DNA from: Candidatus Paracaedibacteraceae bacterium
GTDB taxonomy: Bacteria; Pseudomonadota; Alphaproteobacteria; UBA6184
Reading direction: 5' to 3'
NCBI GenBank assembly: GCA_024236035.1
Contig: JACKLG010000004.1
Location: 1-64,000, forward strand
Length of the DNA: 64,000 bases
Part shown: positions 25,500 to 34,133 of the stretch, piece by piece
How the letters are laid out: every line of letters begins with the position of its first letter
How positions within the stretch are numbered: position 1 is the stretch's first letter
Position numbers and translations under genes: made by a program
Notes under the pieces: generated by a model
The model's database searches: none
What the model was told of the DNA's origin: nothing
Seen by the model: the letters and a program-made list of their open reading frames with translations, nothing else

Positions 25500-26177
25500 T
25501 TAACTTTCTAATCCTAGATGTTTCTTTATAAACTGGTGACCTAATTCTAACCCTGCTTGGTTAATGCCATGCCCCAAATCCACCATACGATATGCATCCA
25601 CAGGGAATTCTAATTCTTTTAAAATATTGTATGATTCTACCATTGCTTCTACGGGAATGATAATATCTTCATCACCGTGAATTAAAATCATCGGAACGCG
25701 ATCGGCGATCATATTTTCTGGAACATCAATTAGCTTGCCGGAATAAGCTGCCACAACGTTACATAAATTGGGGCGAGTTAACGCTAAATGTTTTGCTAAC
25801 ATTGCACCTTGAGAGAAGCCAAGCAATACAACTTTTGTATGGTCTAACTGAGCTTGTTTAGTTTTTTCCCGAATGTAGTTTTCCACAATTGATGCAGTTG
25901 ATTCTGCTGCTTGTAAAAGAGCAGAGGTGGATTCATCAGACAAGCTGAACCATTGGTATCCATTTTCACTTGCTTCACATGTAAGTGGCGCATTAGGCAA
26001 ATGAAATTCTGCGTGAGGAAAATCATGTGATAACGACAAAGCGATATCTAATAAATTAGCCCCATCTGCTCCCCATCCATGTAACAAGAAAAACAACTGT
26101 TCTGGTGGTGTATCCATTTTAGTGCGCTGAATAGGGCCCGTTAATTGTTTATGTGGCCTTAACATTTCTTCTTCCAT
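25500..26177 (-). CDS. Alpha/beta-hydrolase, phospholipase/carboxylesterase family
   Basis: A serine hydrolase of about 225 residues related to the YpfH/carboxylesterase-2 family. It has the oxyanion segment FFLLHGWGADGANLL, a nucleophile elbow GFSQGAMLA, the acid in ILIHGDEDIIIP and a histidine in DLGHGINQ. The ATG at 26177 is chosen because AGGAG precedes it; the frame stays open to 26204. It sits between potC and mdh on the same strand. The natural substrate (lysophospholipid, acyl ester or acyl-protein) is unknown. Confidence 0.8.
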   Translation of the reverse strand: MEEEMLRPHKQLTGPIQRTKMDTPPEQLFFLLHGWGADGANLLDIALSLSHDFPHAEFHLPNAPLTCEASENGYQWFSLSDESTSALLQAAESTASIVENYIREKTKQAQLDHTKVVLLGFSQGAMLAKHLALTRPNLCNVVAAYSGKLIDVPENMIADRVPMILIHGDEDIIIPVEAMVESYNILKELEFPVDAYRMVDLGHGINQAGLELGHQFIKKHLGLES

Positions 26178-26222
26178 ATTTATTTTAGCTCCTATTGATA
26201 GCAAAGGGGTATTAATACTTGT

Positions 26223-27041
26223 TTAAAACCATTGTGTTTTGTTGTTTTTTTGTCTTCGATAGGCAATATATGCCGCAATAATAACGCCCAAGGTGGATAC
26301 GGATAACATTATAGTAGCCAAGGCATTGATCTTAGGGCTCATGCCGCCAGTGCGTAAAGTTGAAAAGATGATCATGGGTAAGGTTGTGGATTCTGGGGAA
26401 GATACAAAGCTGGCAATCACGACATCATCAAACGATAATGCAAAGGACAAGAACCATCCTGCCAAACATGCCGGTGTAATAAGGGGGAGGGTTATATCAG
26501 TAAAGACAATAAGAGGTTTTGCCCCTAAATCCATGGCGGCTTCCTCTAAGGAAAGATCTACTTCTTGCAAGCGTGATTTTACCACCACGACTACGTATGC
26601 AATGCCTAATGTAATGTGGGCAATGCTGATAGTAGGAATGCCATAGTTAATATTAATGCCAAGGATCTGTTGTATGGATACAAAGAAAAGTAACAGAGAA
26701 AGGCCAGTGACAACTTCAGGTATAACAAGGGGCATGTTTACAACTGTTTCAAACAGCCGGCGTCCTTTGAATTTATGAATTCGCACCAAGCTAAAGGCTG
26801 CAAGGGTTCCAATAATCATTGCGAAGGTAGCAGAAATGGTGGCAATTTTTAAACTGTTCCATAAACTTTCCAAGATTTCAACATTTTTAAAAAGTTCCCG
26901 ATACCACTTTAATGAAAAAGATTCCCAACCATAAATACTACGTACGCTGTTAAATGAGTAAACCATAACCAGTAATAAAGGAATGTATAAAAAGGCATAT
27001 CCAAAAGCCAAATAACTGAGTCGGAAGTATCGTTTATTCAT
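26223..27041 (-). CDS. potC: Spermidine/putrescine ABC transporter permease PotC
   Basis: Second inner-membrane permease of the polyamine importer. It is 272 residues long with about six transmembrane segments. Landmarks are the N-terminal YIPLLLVMVYSFN and the EAA loop EEAAMDLGAKPLIVFTDITLP near residue 175, followed by LSFDDVVIASF, typical of PotC. Its start overlaps the potB end by eight bases. Confidence 0.92.
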   Translation of the reverse strand: MNKRYFRLSYLAFGYAFLYIPLLLVMVYSFNSVRSIYGWESFSLKWYRELFKNVEILESLWNSLKIATISATFAMIIGTLAAFSLVRIHKFKGRRLFETVVNMPLVIPEVVTGLSLLLFFVSIQQILGININYGIPTISIAHITLGIAYVVVVVKSRLQEVDLSLEEAAMDLGAKPLIVFTDITLPLITPACLAGWFLSFALSFDDVVIASFVSSPESTTLPMIIFSTLRTGGMSPKINALATIMLSVSTLGVIIAAYIAYRRQKNNKTQWF

Positions 27042-27972
27042 CGTTAGCCTCTGCGGGTTTTTCTGCTTTTTGTAAATAGTTTAAAGGAATAATCACAAAT
27101 ACAAACATGAGGATTGCTATTGCAGCCGAAAAAGGCCAGTCTCTATTATTAAAGAATTCATTCCATACGATTCTGCCAATCATAAGAGTGTTTGCTCCCC
27201 CTAAGATTTCGGGGATTATAAATTCACCAATGGCGGGAATAAACATAAGGATGCATCCCGCAAACAAACCATTTTTAGTAAGAGGAAGGGTAACTGTAAA
27301 AAAGGTTTTTATGGGAGTAGATCCCAGATCATAGGCGGCTTCTAAATATTCTGTGTTCATTTTATCTAATGAAACATAAATTGGAATAATCATAAAGGGT
27401 AGATAGCAGTAGGTGATTCCAATGACTACGGCAAATTTTGTATATAATAATTTTAGGGGTTCATTGATAATCCCTAACCACAATAAAACATTATTGATTG
27501 TTCCATGTTTTCCAAGTAAGCCAACCCAAGCATAAACACGCAACAAAAAAGAGGTGTAAAAAGGAAGGACAATAAGAAGGATGAGTAACGTTTTTACTTT
27601 AGGTGATGACTTATAAATAGCATATGCAAATGGATAGGAAATAATGACGGCAAGACATGTGGATATTAGTGCCGTTAATATAGATTCCAGGTAAACTTTG
27701 AAATATAGATTATCTTTAAAAAAAGAAAGATAGTTAGAAAAAAACAATTCTACGCGCAGGTATTGACCGTCTACCCATTCAAATAGGGGGGAAAATGGAG
27801 GGACATTGAAAACATAGTCTGACAAGCTGATTTTCACCAAGAATAAAAAAGGGAAAAGTAGAAATAGTAAAAACCAGATAGAGGGTAAAATGACCACATA
27901 TTTTTCACTGGGTTTTAATAATCCAATCCAATATTTTAAACTTTTCGCTGATGTTTTTTTGTTGTTCGTCAT
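27034..27972 (-). CDS. potB: Spermidine/putrescine ABC transporter permease PotB
   Basis: First permease of the polyamine importer. It has 312 residues from the ATG at 27972, which overlaps the potA stop as ATGA; an 11-codon longer frame was rejected. It has about six transmembrane helices and the docking loop EAAYDLGSTPIKTFFTVTLP. IPAIGEFIIPEILGG is a characteristic PotB/PotH segment. Confidence 0.92.
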   Translation of the reverse strand: MTNNKKTSAKSLKYWIGLLKPSEKYVVILPSIWFLLFLLFPFLFLVKISLSDYVFNVPPFSPLFEWVDGQYLRVELFFSNYLSFFKDNLYFKVYLESILTALISTCLAVIISYPFAYAIYKSSPKVKTLLILLIVLPFYTSFLLRVYAWVGLLGKHGTINNVLLWLGIINEPLKLLYTKFAVVIGITYCYLPFMIIPIYVSLDKMNTEYLEAAYDLGSTPIKTFFTVTLPLTKNGLFAGCILMFIPAIGEFIIPEILGGANTLMIGRIVWNEFFNNRDWPFSAAIAILMFVFVIIPLNYLQKAEKPAEANDE

Positions 27973-29096
27973 ACTACCAGCAGCACCCCATTTTGTGGTT
28001 TCCAATGTAAGTATACTTTGTCATCCCATGTGATGGGTCTTTCTGCCCCACGCAACAAATTTGGCACCATTGCTTGCACCACTTGTTTGGAGGGTAGTTC
28101 AATATGGTACATAGACACGTCGCCCCAGTATGCAATTTCTGTCACAACACCTGAAAGGGTATTATAATCTGCATCAAAGGGTTCTTTGGAAATTAAAACT
28201 TTTTCTGGGCGAATAGAGATATGCACACGAGAGTCTAACGCTGCGCTGGAAGCTGGGGATACATAAATTGTACATTCATTTTCATCGTCACGAATGACAG
28301 AATAGTTTTGGTGATTTTCTATAACTACACCGTCTAATACATTTGCGTTTCCTATGAATGTCGCCACGTATTGAGAGTTTGGATATTCATAAATTTCTTT
28401 TGGGGTTCCGACTTGTAGGATTTGGCCACCTCTCATGATTCCAATACGCGTTGACATTGTCATTGCTTCTTCTTGGTCATGGGTAACCATAATAAATGTG
28501 ATACCAACTTTTTCTTGAATATTTACAAGTTGAAACTGAGTTTTTTCTCTAAGCCGTTTGTCCAGGGCAGCCATGGGCTCATCCAGCAATAAAACTCTGG
28601 GTTGTTTTGCTAAGCAGCGAGCTAATGCGATGCGTTGGCGTTGTCCGCCCGATAATTGGTTTGGAGTTCTTTTTCGTAAGTCAATCATGTCCACCAATTC
28701 TAAATAATGGTCTACACGATTAGAGATTTCTTTGCGGTGTAAGTTTTCTTGTTTTAAACCAAAGGCCACGTTTTCTTCTACCGTCATATGGGGGAACAAA
28801 GCATAAGATTGAAACATCATATTAATGGATCGTTCATAGGGTGGTAATTTTGTAATGTCCACACCATCAATTAAAATACGTCCTTTTGTAGGTGTTTCAA
28901 ATCCACCAAGAATTCTGAGTAATGTAGATTTCCCGCAACCTGATCCACCCAGTAAAGAAAAGAATTCTCCCTTGTAAATTTCTAAGTCTAATTTTCGTAG
29001 GGCAGGAAAATCACCAAAGCGTTTGGTAATGCCTTCAATTTGGATTTGTGGCGTTTCATCAAATGATTGCCATGGCTCTGTGCGGTCTTTTGTCAA
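27969..29096 (-). CDS. potA: Spermidine/putrescine ABC transporter ATP-binding protein PotA
   Basis: ATPase of the polyamine importer, 375 residues. It shows Walker A GGSGCGKST, Q-loop MFQSYALFPHMT, signature LSGGQRQR and Walker B VLLLDEPMAALD. From about residue 240 a C-terminal TOBE-like domain (HISIRPEKVLISKEP) serves as the regulatory beta-barrel. It lies between potD and potB. Confidence 0.95.
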   Translation of the reverse strand: MTKDRTEPWQSFDETPQIQIEGITKRFGDFPALRKLDLEIYKGEFFSLLGGSGCGKSTLLRILGGFETPTKGRILIDGVDITKLPPYERSINMMFQSYALFPHMTVEENVAFGLKQENLHRKEISNRVDHYLELVDMIDLRKRTPNQLSGGQRQRIALARCLAKQPRVLLLDEPMAALDKRLREKTQFQLVNIQEKVGITFIMVTHDQEEAMTMSTRIGIMRGGQILQVGTPKEIYEYPNSQYVATFIGNANVLDGVVIENHQNYSVIRDDENECTIYVSPASSAALDSRVHISIRPEKVLISKEPFDADYNTLSGVVTEIAYWGDVSMYHIELPSKQVVQAMVPNLLRGAERPITWDDKVYLHWKPQNGVLLVV

Positions 29097-29131
29097 CGGC
29101 GAACTTTCTTAATTAAAGATTGATTTAAACG

Positions 29132-30250
29132 TTAGTATCCTACAAGAATTTTAAAAAATTGTCGATTCATTCTGCGTTCGTTTTTTGAATTTATCTGCCT
29201 GTTTACTTTTATACGCTTCATTATGTGGGGGGCTGGATATAATATTGGGTTGTTTACAATTTCGGGTAGAATAAATTTTTTGGAAAGAGAGCTGGTGTTG
29301 GCAAAGCGCACGCGGTTTGTTACATGAGCCATATTTTCTGCTTTTAATAAAAAATTAATGAACTGGTGTGCAGCATCTGGATTGGAAGAATTACAAGGTA
29401 TGGCTAAACCGTCCACCCCTTTATACGTACCTTCTTTTGGTGTTACATATTGTATTTTTCGGCCTTGTGTTTCTGCCAATATTTGGGAAACTATGGCGTC
29501 ACCATTCCATATAAACGCGATGGCAACTTCTCCAGCGCCTAAAGCCTGAATGGCCGCGTCCGAAGATAAAAAAACATGCCAGTAGGGGCGGGCCTTTTTG
29601 GCGAGGTCTGCTGCTGTTTCAATAAAATTATCGGGAGTGTTTTCTGGAGAATACCCTTTCCAAAATCCTAAAGCGCCAAATAATTCATAGGCGCTGGAAA
29701 TTGTGGCCACACCCTTTGATGCGATCTTTTTTAATTTTTCTGGGTTAAACATGTATTCCCAGCCATCGATTTCTTCTGAGGGGAATGCTTCGTTAAATAC
29801 CTCAACATTATAAGCGTATCCAGAGCTTGCCCATAAGTAGGGAATAGAATAAATGGTATCGTTTTCTTTAAAGTCATCTAAAAAATCAGTATCGATGTTT
29901 TTGATGTTTGGAATCTTTCTTAAGTCTAAAGGCTTATATAGACCCATTTTGATATGACGAAATACGTAAGGGGTGGATGGGTAAACTAGATCATATTCAG
30001 ATTTACCCGTAAGTAGTTTAGCCTCTAAGGCTTCATCGGAATCCATATAATCAATATGAAGTTTTATGCCTGTTTGGGCTTCAAATTCTTTTTGTAAGTC
30101 GGGAGATATAAAGTCTGCCCACGTGTATATATTTAAAGTTTTATCTGTGGGATTCCCAGATTGCTTAAGGGGGGCTGAAAACAAGTAATAAATTCCCCCA
30201 AAAAACAACAAACATGAGAAAGCAATAAGGATATAAGCTTTTTTTATCAT
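29132..30250 (-). CDS. potD: Spermidine/putrescine-binding periplasmic protein PotD
   Basis: Solute-binding protein of the polyamine importer with an N-terminal membrane or signal segment (MIKKAYILIAFSCLLFFGG). There is no clear lipobox cysteine, so it may be secreted or membrane-anchored. Family landmarks are LNIYTWADFISPDL, IPYLWASSGYAYN and LAIPCNSSNPDAAHQFINFLL. The ATG at 30250 overlaps the serC stop as ATGA. The C-terminal 25 residues are unusually basic (KRIKVNRQINSKNERR). Confidence 0.92.
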   Translation of the reverse strand: MIKKAYILIAFSCLLFFGGIYYLFSAPLKQSGNPTDKTLNIYTWADFISPDLQKEFEAQTGIKLHIDYMDSDEALEAKLLTGKSEYDLVYPSTPYVFRHIKMGLYKPLDLRKIPNIKNIDTDFLDDFKENDTIYSIPYLWASSGYAYNVEVFNEAFPSEEIDGWEYMFNPEKLKKIASKGVATISSAYELFGALGFWKGYSPENTPDNFIETAADLAKKARPYWHVFLSSDAAIQALGAGEVAIAFIWNGDAIVSQILAETQGRKIQYVTPKEGTYKGVDGLAIPCNSSNPDAAHQFINFLLKAENMAHVTNRVRFANTSSLSKKFILPEIVNNPILYPAPHIMKRIKVNRQINSKNERRMNRQFFKILVGY

Positions 30251-31371
30251 TGTATATATTCGTAATAGACCCAGTCGATCCAATTTAACAAGAGGAGCAG
30301 ATCATTTTTTTCGATTGTAGGGCCGTTCCATACTCTTAAGTTGGCAGGAACGCCTTTAAAACCCTTAATATCAAATGCTACTTTTTCATTGGCAAGTATC
30401 TGGGTGATTTTTAAAATTTCACTCTCGTCAATAGGTTTACCACCTTTTAATATTTGGATGCAAGAATTGACAGTGGATCTGTTTTCTGGGTTTTTTATCA
30501 AAGGCAACACCCAGTCTCGTTGTTCTGCCCATGTGCGCACCGTGTCATAATTCTGCTGTGTTCTGGAAATTAAGAAAGAAAGCCCCCCATTTTTTTCGGC
30601 CCAGTTTAAACTCTGCATATAGTCTTCTAAGCATAACATTGAGGGGGTGTTAATTGTTCCACCATCGTATATATCTGTCCTAAGGCCTGTAGGTGTTTTA
30701 AGCTTAAAAATATAAGGTACAGGCCATTTGGGCGTATAATTTTCAAGGCGGCTTATTGCTTTGGGGCTCAAAGCTATTAAACCATGGGCCGCCTCTCCAC
30801 CCATTCCTTTTTGCCAAGAAAAACACGTAATGTCTAACTTTTCCCAGGGTAGTTCCACACAAAATGCAGCAGAGGTAGCATCGCATATTGTAAGGCCTGT
30901 TCCGGGAGTATGCCAGTCCAAGTTACCCACAGTTGCACCTGTAGAGGTTGCGTTCCATACAAACAGCACATCATGATCTGGGTTTACTTTTTCTGTGTTG
31001 GGCATTTCCCCTATGGGAGATTCATATAGATTGGTAGAGATATTAAGAGAAGCAACATCATTTGCCCAGCGCTGACCAAATACATCCCACACTAATATAT
31101 CCACAGGTCGTTCACCCAAGAAATTCCACATAGCCATTGTAATAGCCCCGGTGGCGGACCCTGGAACTAAGGCTATTTTGTAATCTTCTGGTATTTCAAG
31201 CACTTTACGGGTTTTGTCCAACATTGCTTTAATGGCACTCTCTCCATCCGTGGATCGGTGAGATCGACTGAGCAAGGCGTTGGAAAGTTTTCCCAGTTTC
31301 CATTCGGGTGTTTTAGCACAAGGACCCGAGCAAAAATTAGGGTTGTTTGGTTTAAGGGTAGGCTTTTCCAT
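30247..31371 (-). CDS. serC: Phosphoserine aminotransferase
   Basis: PLP enzyme making 3-phosphoserine from 3-phosphohydroxypyruvate and glutamate. It has 374 residues from the start MEKPTLKPNNP, with GGAAG upstream; a ten-codon longer frame lacks a site. The PLP lysine is in CFSWQKGMGGEAAHG. It resembles the alphaproteobacterial or archaeal-type SerC (NFCSGPCAKTPEW). serA and serB are not nearby; instead the stop is fused by ATGA to potD, an unusual pairing of serine synthesis with polyamine uptake. Confidence 0.92.
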   Translation of the reverse strand: MEKPTLKPNNPNFCSGPCAKTPEWKLGKLSNALLSRSHRSTDGESAIKAMLDKTRKVLEIPEDYKIALVPGSATGAITMAMWNFLGERPVDILVWDVFGQRWANDVASLNISTNLYESPIGEMPNTEKVNPDHDVLFVWNATSTGATVGNLDWHTPGTGLTICDATSAAFCVELPWEKLDITCFSWQKGMGGEAAHGLIALSPKAISRLENYTPKWPVPYIFKLKTPTGLRTDIYDGGTINTPSMLCLEDYMQSLNWAEKNGGLSFLISRTQQNYDTVRTWAEQRDWVLPLIKNPENRSTVNSCIQILKGGKPIDESEILKITQILANEKVAFDIKGFKGVPANLRVWNGPTIEKNDLLLLLNWIDWVYYEYIQ

Positions 31372-31388
31372 TGTTGTCTTCCATAAAT

Positions 31389-31422
31389 AAAGGGAGCGCA
31401 AATGTTTAATTTGGCCCCCTTT
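31389..31422 (-). terminator. Hairpin between rpmE and serC, terminator or attenuator
   Basis: AAAGGGAG (31389-31396) pairs with CCCCCTTT (31415-31422), eight base pairs with one G-U. A second inverted repeat, AGTTAGTT/AACTAACT, lies just beside the rpmE stop. The first hairpin ends about ten bases before the serC ribosome site, and T runs are weak, so partial read-through is likely. Confidence 0.4.
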
Positions 31423-31449
31423 CCAGTTAGTTTTTTTATTTAACTAACT

Positions 31450-31674
31450 TTACGATAACTTAAATCCATCAAAGCGTTTTTTGAAGCGACCAAGCTGGCC
31501 TGCTGTGTCAAGTAGTTTCATACCACCACCCGTCCAGGCTGGATGAGAAAGAGGGTCTACATCTAAGCTAAGTTGATCACCTTCTTTTCCCCAAGTGGAT
31601 CGTGTTTCAAATTTTGATCCATCTGTCATTACCACTGTAATTTTGTGGTAGTCTGGATGCCCTTGTTTTTTCAT
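31450..31674 (-). CDS. rpmE: 50S ribosomal protein L31
   Basis: A 74-residue large-subunit protein beginning MKKQGHPDYHKITVVMTDG, with STWGKEGDQLSLDVDPLSHPAW. It lacks the zinc-binding CxxC pairs, so it is the zinc-free form usual in alphaproteobacteria. The start at 31674 has GGAG upstream; the longer frame to 31734 is rejected. It is divergent from rsmG across about 110 bases. Confidence 0.95.
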   Translation of the reverse strand: MKKQGHPDYHKITVVMTDGSKFETRSTWGKEGDQLSLDVDPLSHPAWTGGGMKLLDTAGQLGRFKKRFDGFKLS

Positions 31675-31787
31675 AATTTTCTCCAAGTCAAAATAATTTG
31701 GTTGTATATTACCAATTATTTCGCTTGACAACAAGGATATTTATCAATAAATTTTTCTTTTCTTCTATCTTTTCTTGGGAGTATTAA

Positions 31788-32351
31788 TTGTTGGTTTCCA
31801 CAGATGTTTTGGAAGGCCGTTTGGCGACCTATGAAGAGCTGTTGCTAAAATGGTCAGCAAGTTTGAATCTTGTTTCGAAAAATACCTTAAATGATATTCG
31901 TAGGCGCCACTTTGCCGATTCCTTGCAGCTGACACCTTTTTTAAAACCAGAGGATAGTGTAATAGACATAGGCGCTGGTGCGGGGTTTCCTGGCATGGTT
32001 CTGGCTATGGCAGGGTTCAACCTAACCCTTGTGGAGAGTGATCAAAAGAAATGCGTATTTTTAGAAAATGTTTCACGTGAAACACAAACCCCTGTAAAAA
32101 TAGTTTGTGACCGTATTGAAAATTTTGTAACAGAAGACAAAACTTTTGATGTTGTTTGCTCAAGAGGAGTAGCTTCTTTATCCACACTTATTTCTTGGTC
32201 CACCCACTTAGTTGAAAAAGAAAAATCTAAAGGACTTTTTTTGAAAGGTGAAAATGTTGTCTCTGAGCTAAAAGAGATTTCTTCGGATAAGTTTTCCAAA
32301 ATTGAAAGTGTCAGTAATCCGGGGTCGTATATCATTCAATATCAATATTGA
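31788..32351 (+). CDS. rsmG: 16S rRNA (guanine-527-N7)-methyltransferase
   Basis: SAM-dependent methyltransferase (GidB) of 187 residues. It shows KWSASLNLVSKNT, RHFADSLQL and VIDIGAGAGFPGMVLA (SAM loop). The start is TTG at 31788, with GGGAG at about 31777-31781; no ATG is suitably placed. A perfect parS palindrome lies inside the coding sequence at 32069-32084. rsmG directly upstream of parA-parB is the classic origin-proximal arrangement. Confidence 0.95.
   Translation: MLVSTDVLEGRLATYEELLLKWSASLNLVSKNTLNDIRRRHFADSLQLTPFLKPEDSVIDIGAGAGFPGMVLAMAGFNLTLVESDQKKCVFLENVSRETQTPVKIVCDRIENFVTEDKTFDVVCSRGVASLSTLISWSTHLVEKEKSKGLFLKGENVVSELKEISSDKFSKIESVSNPGSYIIQYQY
32069..32084. promoter_or_regulatory. 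parS centromere site inside rsmG
   Basis: Perfect 16-base palindrome TGTTTCACGTGAAACA, identical to the bacterial ParB-binding consensus. Here it is part of the rsmG coding sequence and encodes residues NVSRET. Confidence 0.95.
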
Positions 32352-32360
32352 AAATAATTT

Positions 32361-32376
32361 TGTTTCACGTGAAACA
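32361..32376. promoter_or_regulatory. parS centromere site upstream of parA
   Basis: A second perfect TGTTTCACGTGAAACA copy, 10 bases after the rsmG stop and about 50 bases before the parA start. ParB bound here could also influence parAB expression (inference). Confidence 0.95.
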
Positions 32377-32427
32377 TAAAATCTGTTAAATTAAACTCAA
32401 ATAAAAATTAAGGCAGATTGTTGTATC

Positions 32428-33222
32428 ATGACAAAAGTAATTACTATTGCTAACCAAAAAGGTGGGGTGGGGAAAACCACTACGGCTGTAAATTTGGCAA
32501 CAGCGTTAAGTACCATTCCTAAAAAAGTATTATTAATAGATTTAGACCCGCAAGGAAATGCCTCGACCGGTTTTGGGATAGGGGCAGCTCAAAGAAAATT
32601 TAATAGCTATTCAATTTTTCTAAAAGAGAGGTCTCCTAGAGAAGCAATTCAAGCTACAGAAGTTCCTGGTTTATATATTATACCAGCCAATAATGACTTG
32701 TCTGCTTTCGCAGTAGAAATTTCTAATATGGAAAATAGAGAATACTTATTAAAGCAAGTCATTACAAATGAATTTTCTGATTTTGATTATGTGTTTATTG
32801 ATACGCCGCCGACTTTGGGTTTGTTAACAATAAATTCTTTAGTAGCGTGCAATAGTGTTTTGATTCCTACACAATGTGAATTTTATGCCATGGAAGGTTT
32901 GGCACAGTTGTTAAAAACGATACAACGCATTCAACAGAATTTTAATAAAAAATTAAACATCCAGGGAATAATCTTAACCATGGCGGATAAGCGAAGTAAT
33001 TTAAGCTTGCACGTGGAGTCAGAAGTGAGGGAGCATTTTAAAGAATTGGTATATAATGTAGTGGTACCACGTAACGTGAAAGTTTCAGAAGCGCCATCAT
33101 TTGGTAAACCTGTGCTTCTTTATAATTTTAAATGTCCGGGATCCCAGTCATATGTACAATTAGCCAAAGAGTTTTTAGACCGTGAAATATATTTACAAAA
33201 ACAGGGAGAGGTAAATGGATAA
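32428..33222 (+). CDS. parA: Chromosome partitioning ATPase ParA (Soj)
   Basis: ATPase that forms the dynamic DNA-bound gradient for origin segregation. It is 264 residues long. It has the deviant Walker A KGGVGKTTTAVNLA with the signature lysine, DLDPQGNAST, the Walker B region FIDTPPTLG, and SEAPSFGKPV near the C-terminus, which is typical of chromosomal ParA. It overlaps parB by eight bases. Confidence 0.97.
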   Translation: MTKVITIANQKGGVGKTTTAVNLATALSTIPKKVLLIDLDPQGNASTGFGIGAAQRKFNSYSIFLKERSPREAIQATEVPGLYIIPANNDLSAFAVEISNMENREYLLKQVITNEFSDFDYVFIDTPPTLGLLTINSLVACNSVLIPTQCEFYAMEGLAQLLKTIQRIQQNFNKKLNIQGIILTMADKRSNLSLHVESEVREHFKELVYNVVVPRNVKVSEAPSFGKPVLLYNFKCPGSQSYVQLAKEFLDREIYLQKQGEVNG

Positions 33223-34126
33223 AAAGCGCAGTAGTGGGTTGGGAACAGGATTATCTTCGCTGCTTGGGCCTGAAATTTCATCGGGGGCCCCGACTAATTC
33301 AGGGCAAGATATATTTCAAGTAAACGTGGATCATATCCGCCCATGTGCTTTTCAACCCCGCAAACATTTTTCTGAAGGAGAGTTGAATGAGTTAGCAGAC
33401 TCTATCAGGCAAAATGGGGTATTGCAGCCAATTATTGTTCGTCAAATCAATGAAGATCATTATGAAATAATCGCAGGGGAGCGGCGCTGGCGAGCCTGTA
33501 AGAAGGCTGGACTGCGATTTATTCCAGTAATTGTTAAAGAAGCTTCTGATAAAGAAGTTTTACATTATGCTATTATTGAAAATATTCAACGAGAAAATCT
33601 TACACCTTTAGAAGAAGCAGAATCTTATGAAAAGCTACGTCAAGATTATGGTTATACACATGAAGAGTTGGCCCATGTGTTGGGAAAAAGCCGCAGTTAT
33701 ATATCCAATACGTTAAGGTTAAATTCTTTAGATGAAAAAGTAAAACAAGCAATTCAAGAAAATAGTATTTCAGCCGGACACGCCCGAGCATTGGTTGGTT
33801 TGCCAATAACAGAACAAGAAAAAATCATTCAAGATATTGTACGAAATTCTTTAAGCGTTAGAGGGCTAGAAAACAAAATAAGGTCTCAAAAAAATAATAC
33901 GAAGCCAGGAAAATCATCGAATAAAAATAAGGAGGGATCATTACCAAAATTTGAGCCATATGATGATGCGGATACGGTGGCTGTACAAACACATCTTTCT
34001 GACATATTGCAAAGTGAGGTAAAAATAAATATCGTAGAAAATCGCCCTGTATTAACGATTGCGTGTGAAAGCTTTGAGGTTTTGGATATGTGTGTGGAAA
34101 GATTGTCTGTTGCTTCTAAAATTTAG
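33215..34126 (+). CDS. parB: Chromosome partitioning protein ParB (Spo0J)
   Basis: CTP-dependent DNA clamp that loads at parS. It has 303 residues with the N-terminal ParA-interacting segment (KKRSSGLGTGLSSLLG), the CTPase box GERRWRACKKAG, the NIQRENLTPLEEAE motif, the helix-turn-helix around HVLGKSRSYISNTLRL, and a C-terminal dimer domain. Its targets lie just upstream. It converges with tamB, with seven bases between stops. Confidence 0.97.
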   Translation: MDKKRSSGLGTGLSSLLGPEISSGAPTNSGQDIFQVNVDHIRPCAFQPRKHFSEGELNELADSIRQNGVLQPIIVRQINEDHYEIIAGERRWRACKKAGLRFIPVIVKEASDKEVLHYAIIENIQRENLTPLEEAESYEKLRQDYGYTHEELAHVLGKSRSYISNTLRLNSLDEKVKQAIQENSISAGHARALVGLPITEQEKIIQDIVRNSLSVRGLENKIRSQKNNTKPGKSSNKNKEGSLPKFEPYDDADTVAVQTHLSDILQSEVKINIVENRPVLTIACESFEVLDMCVERLSVASKI

Positions 34127-34133
34127 AACATAA

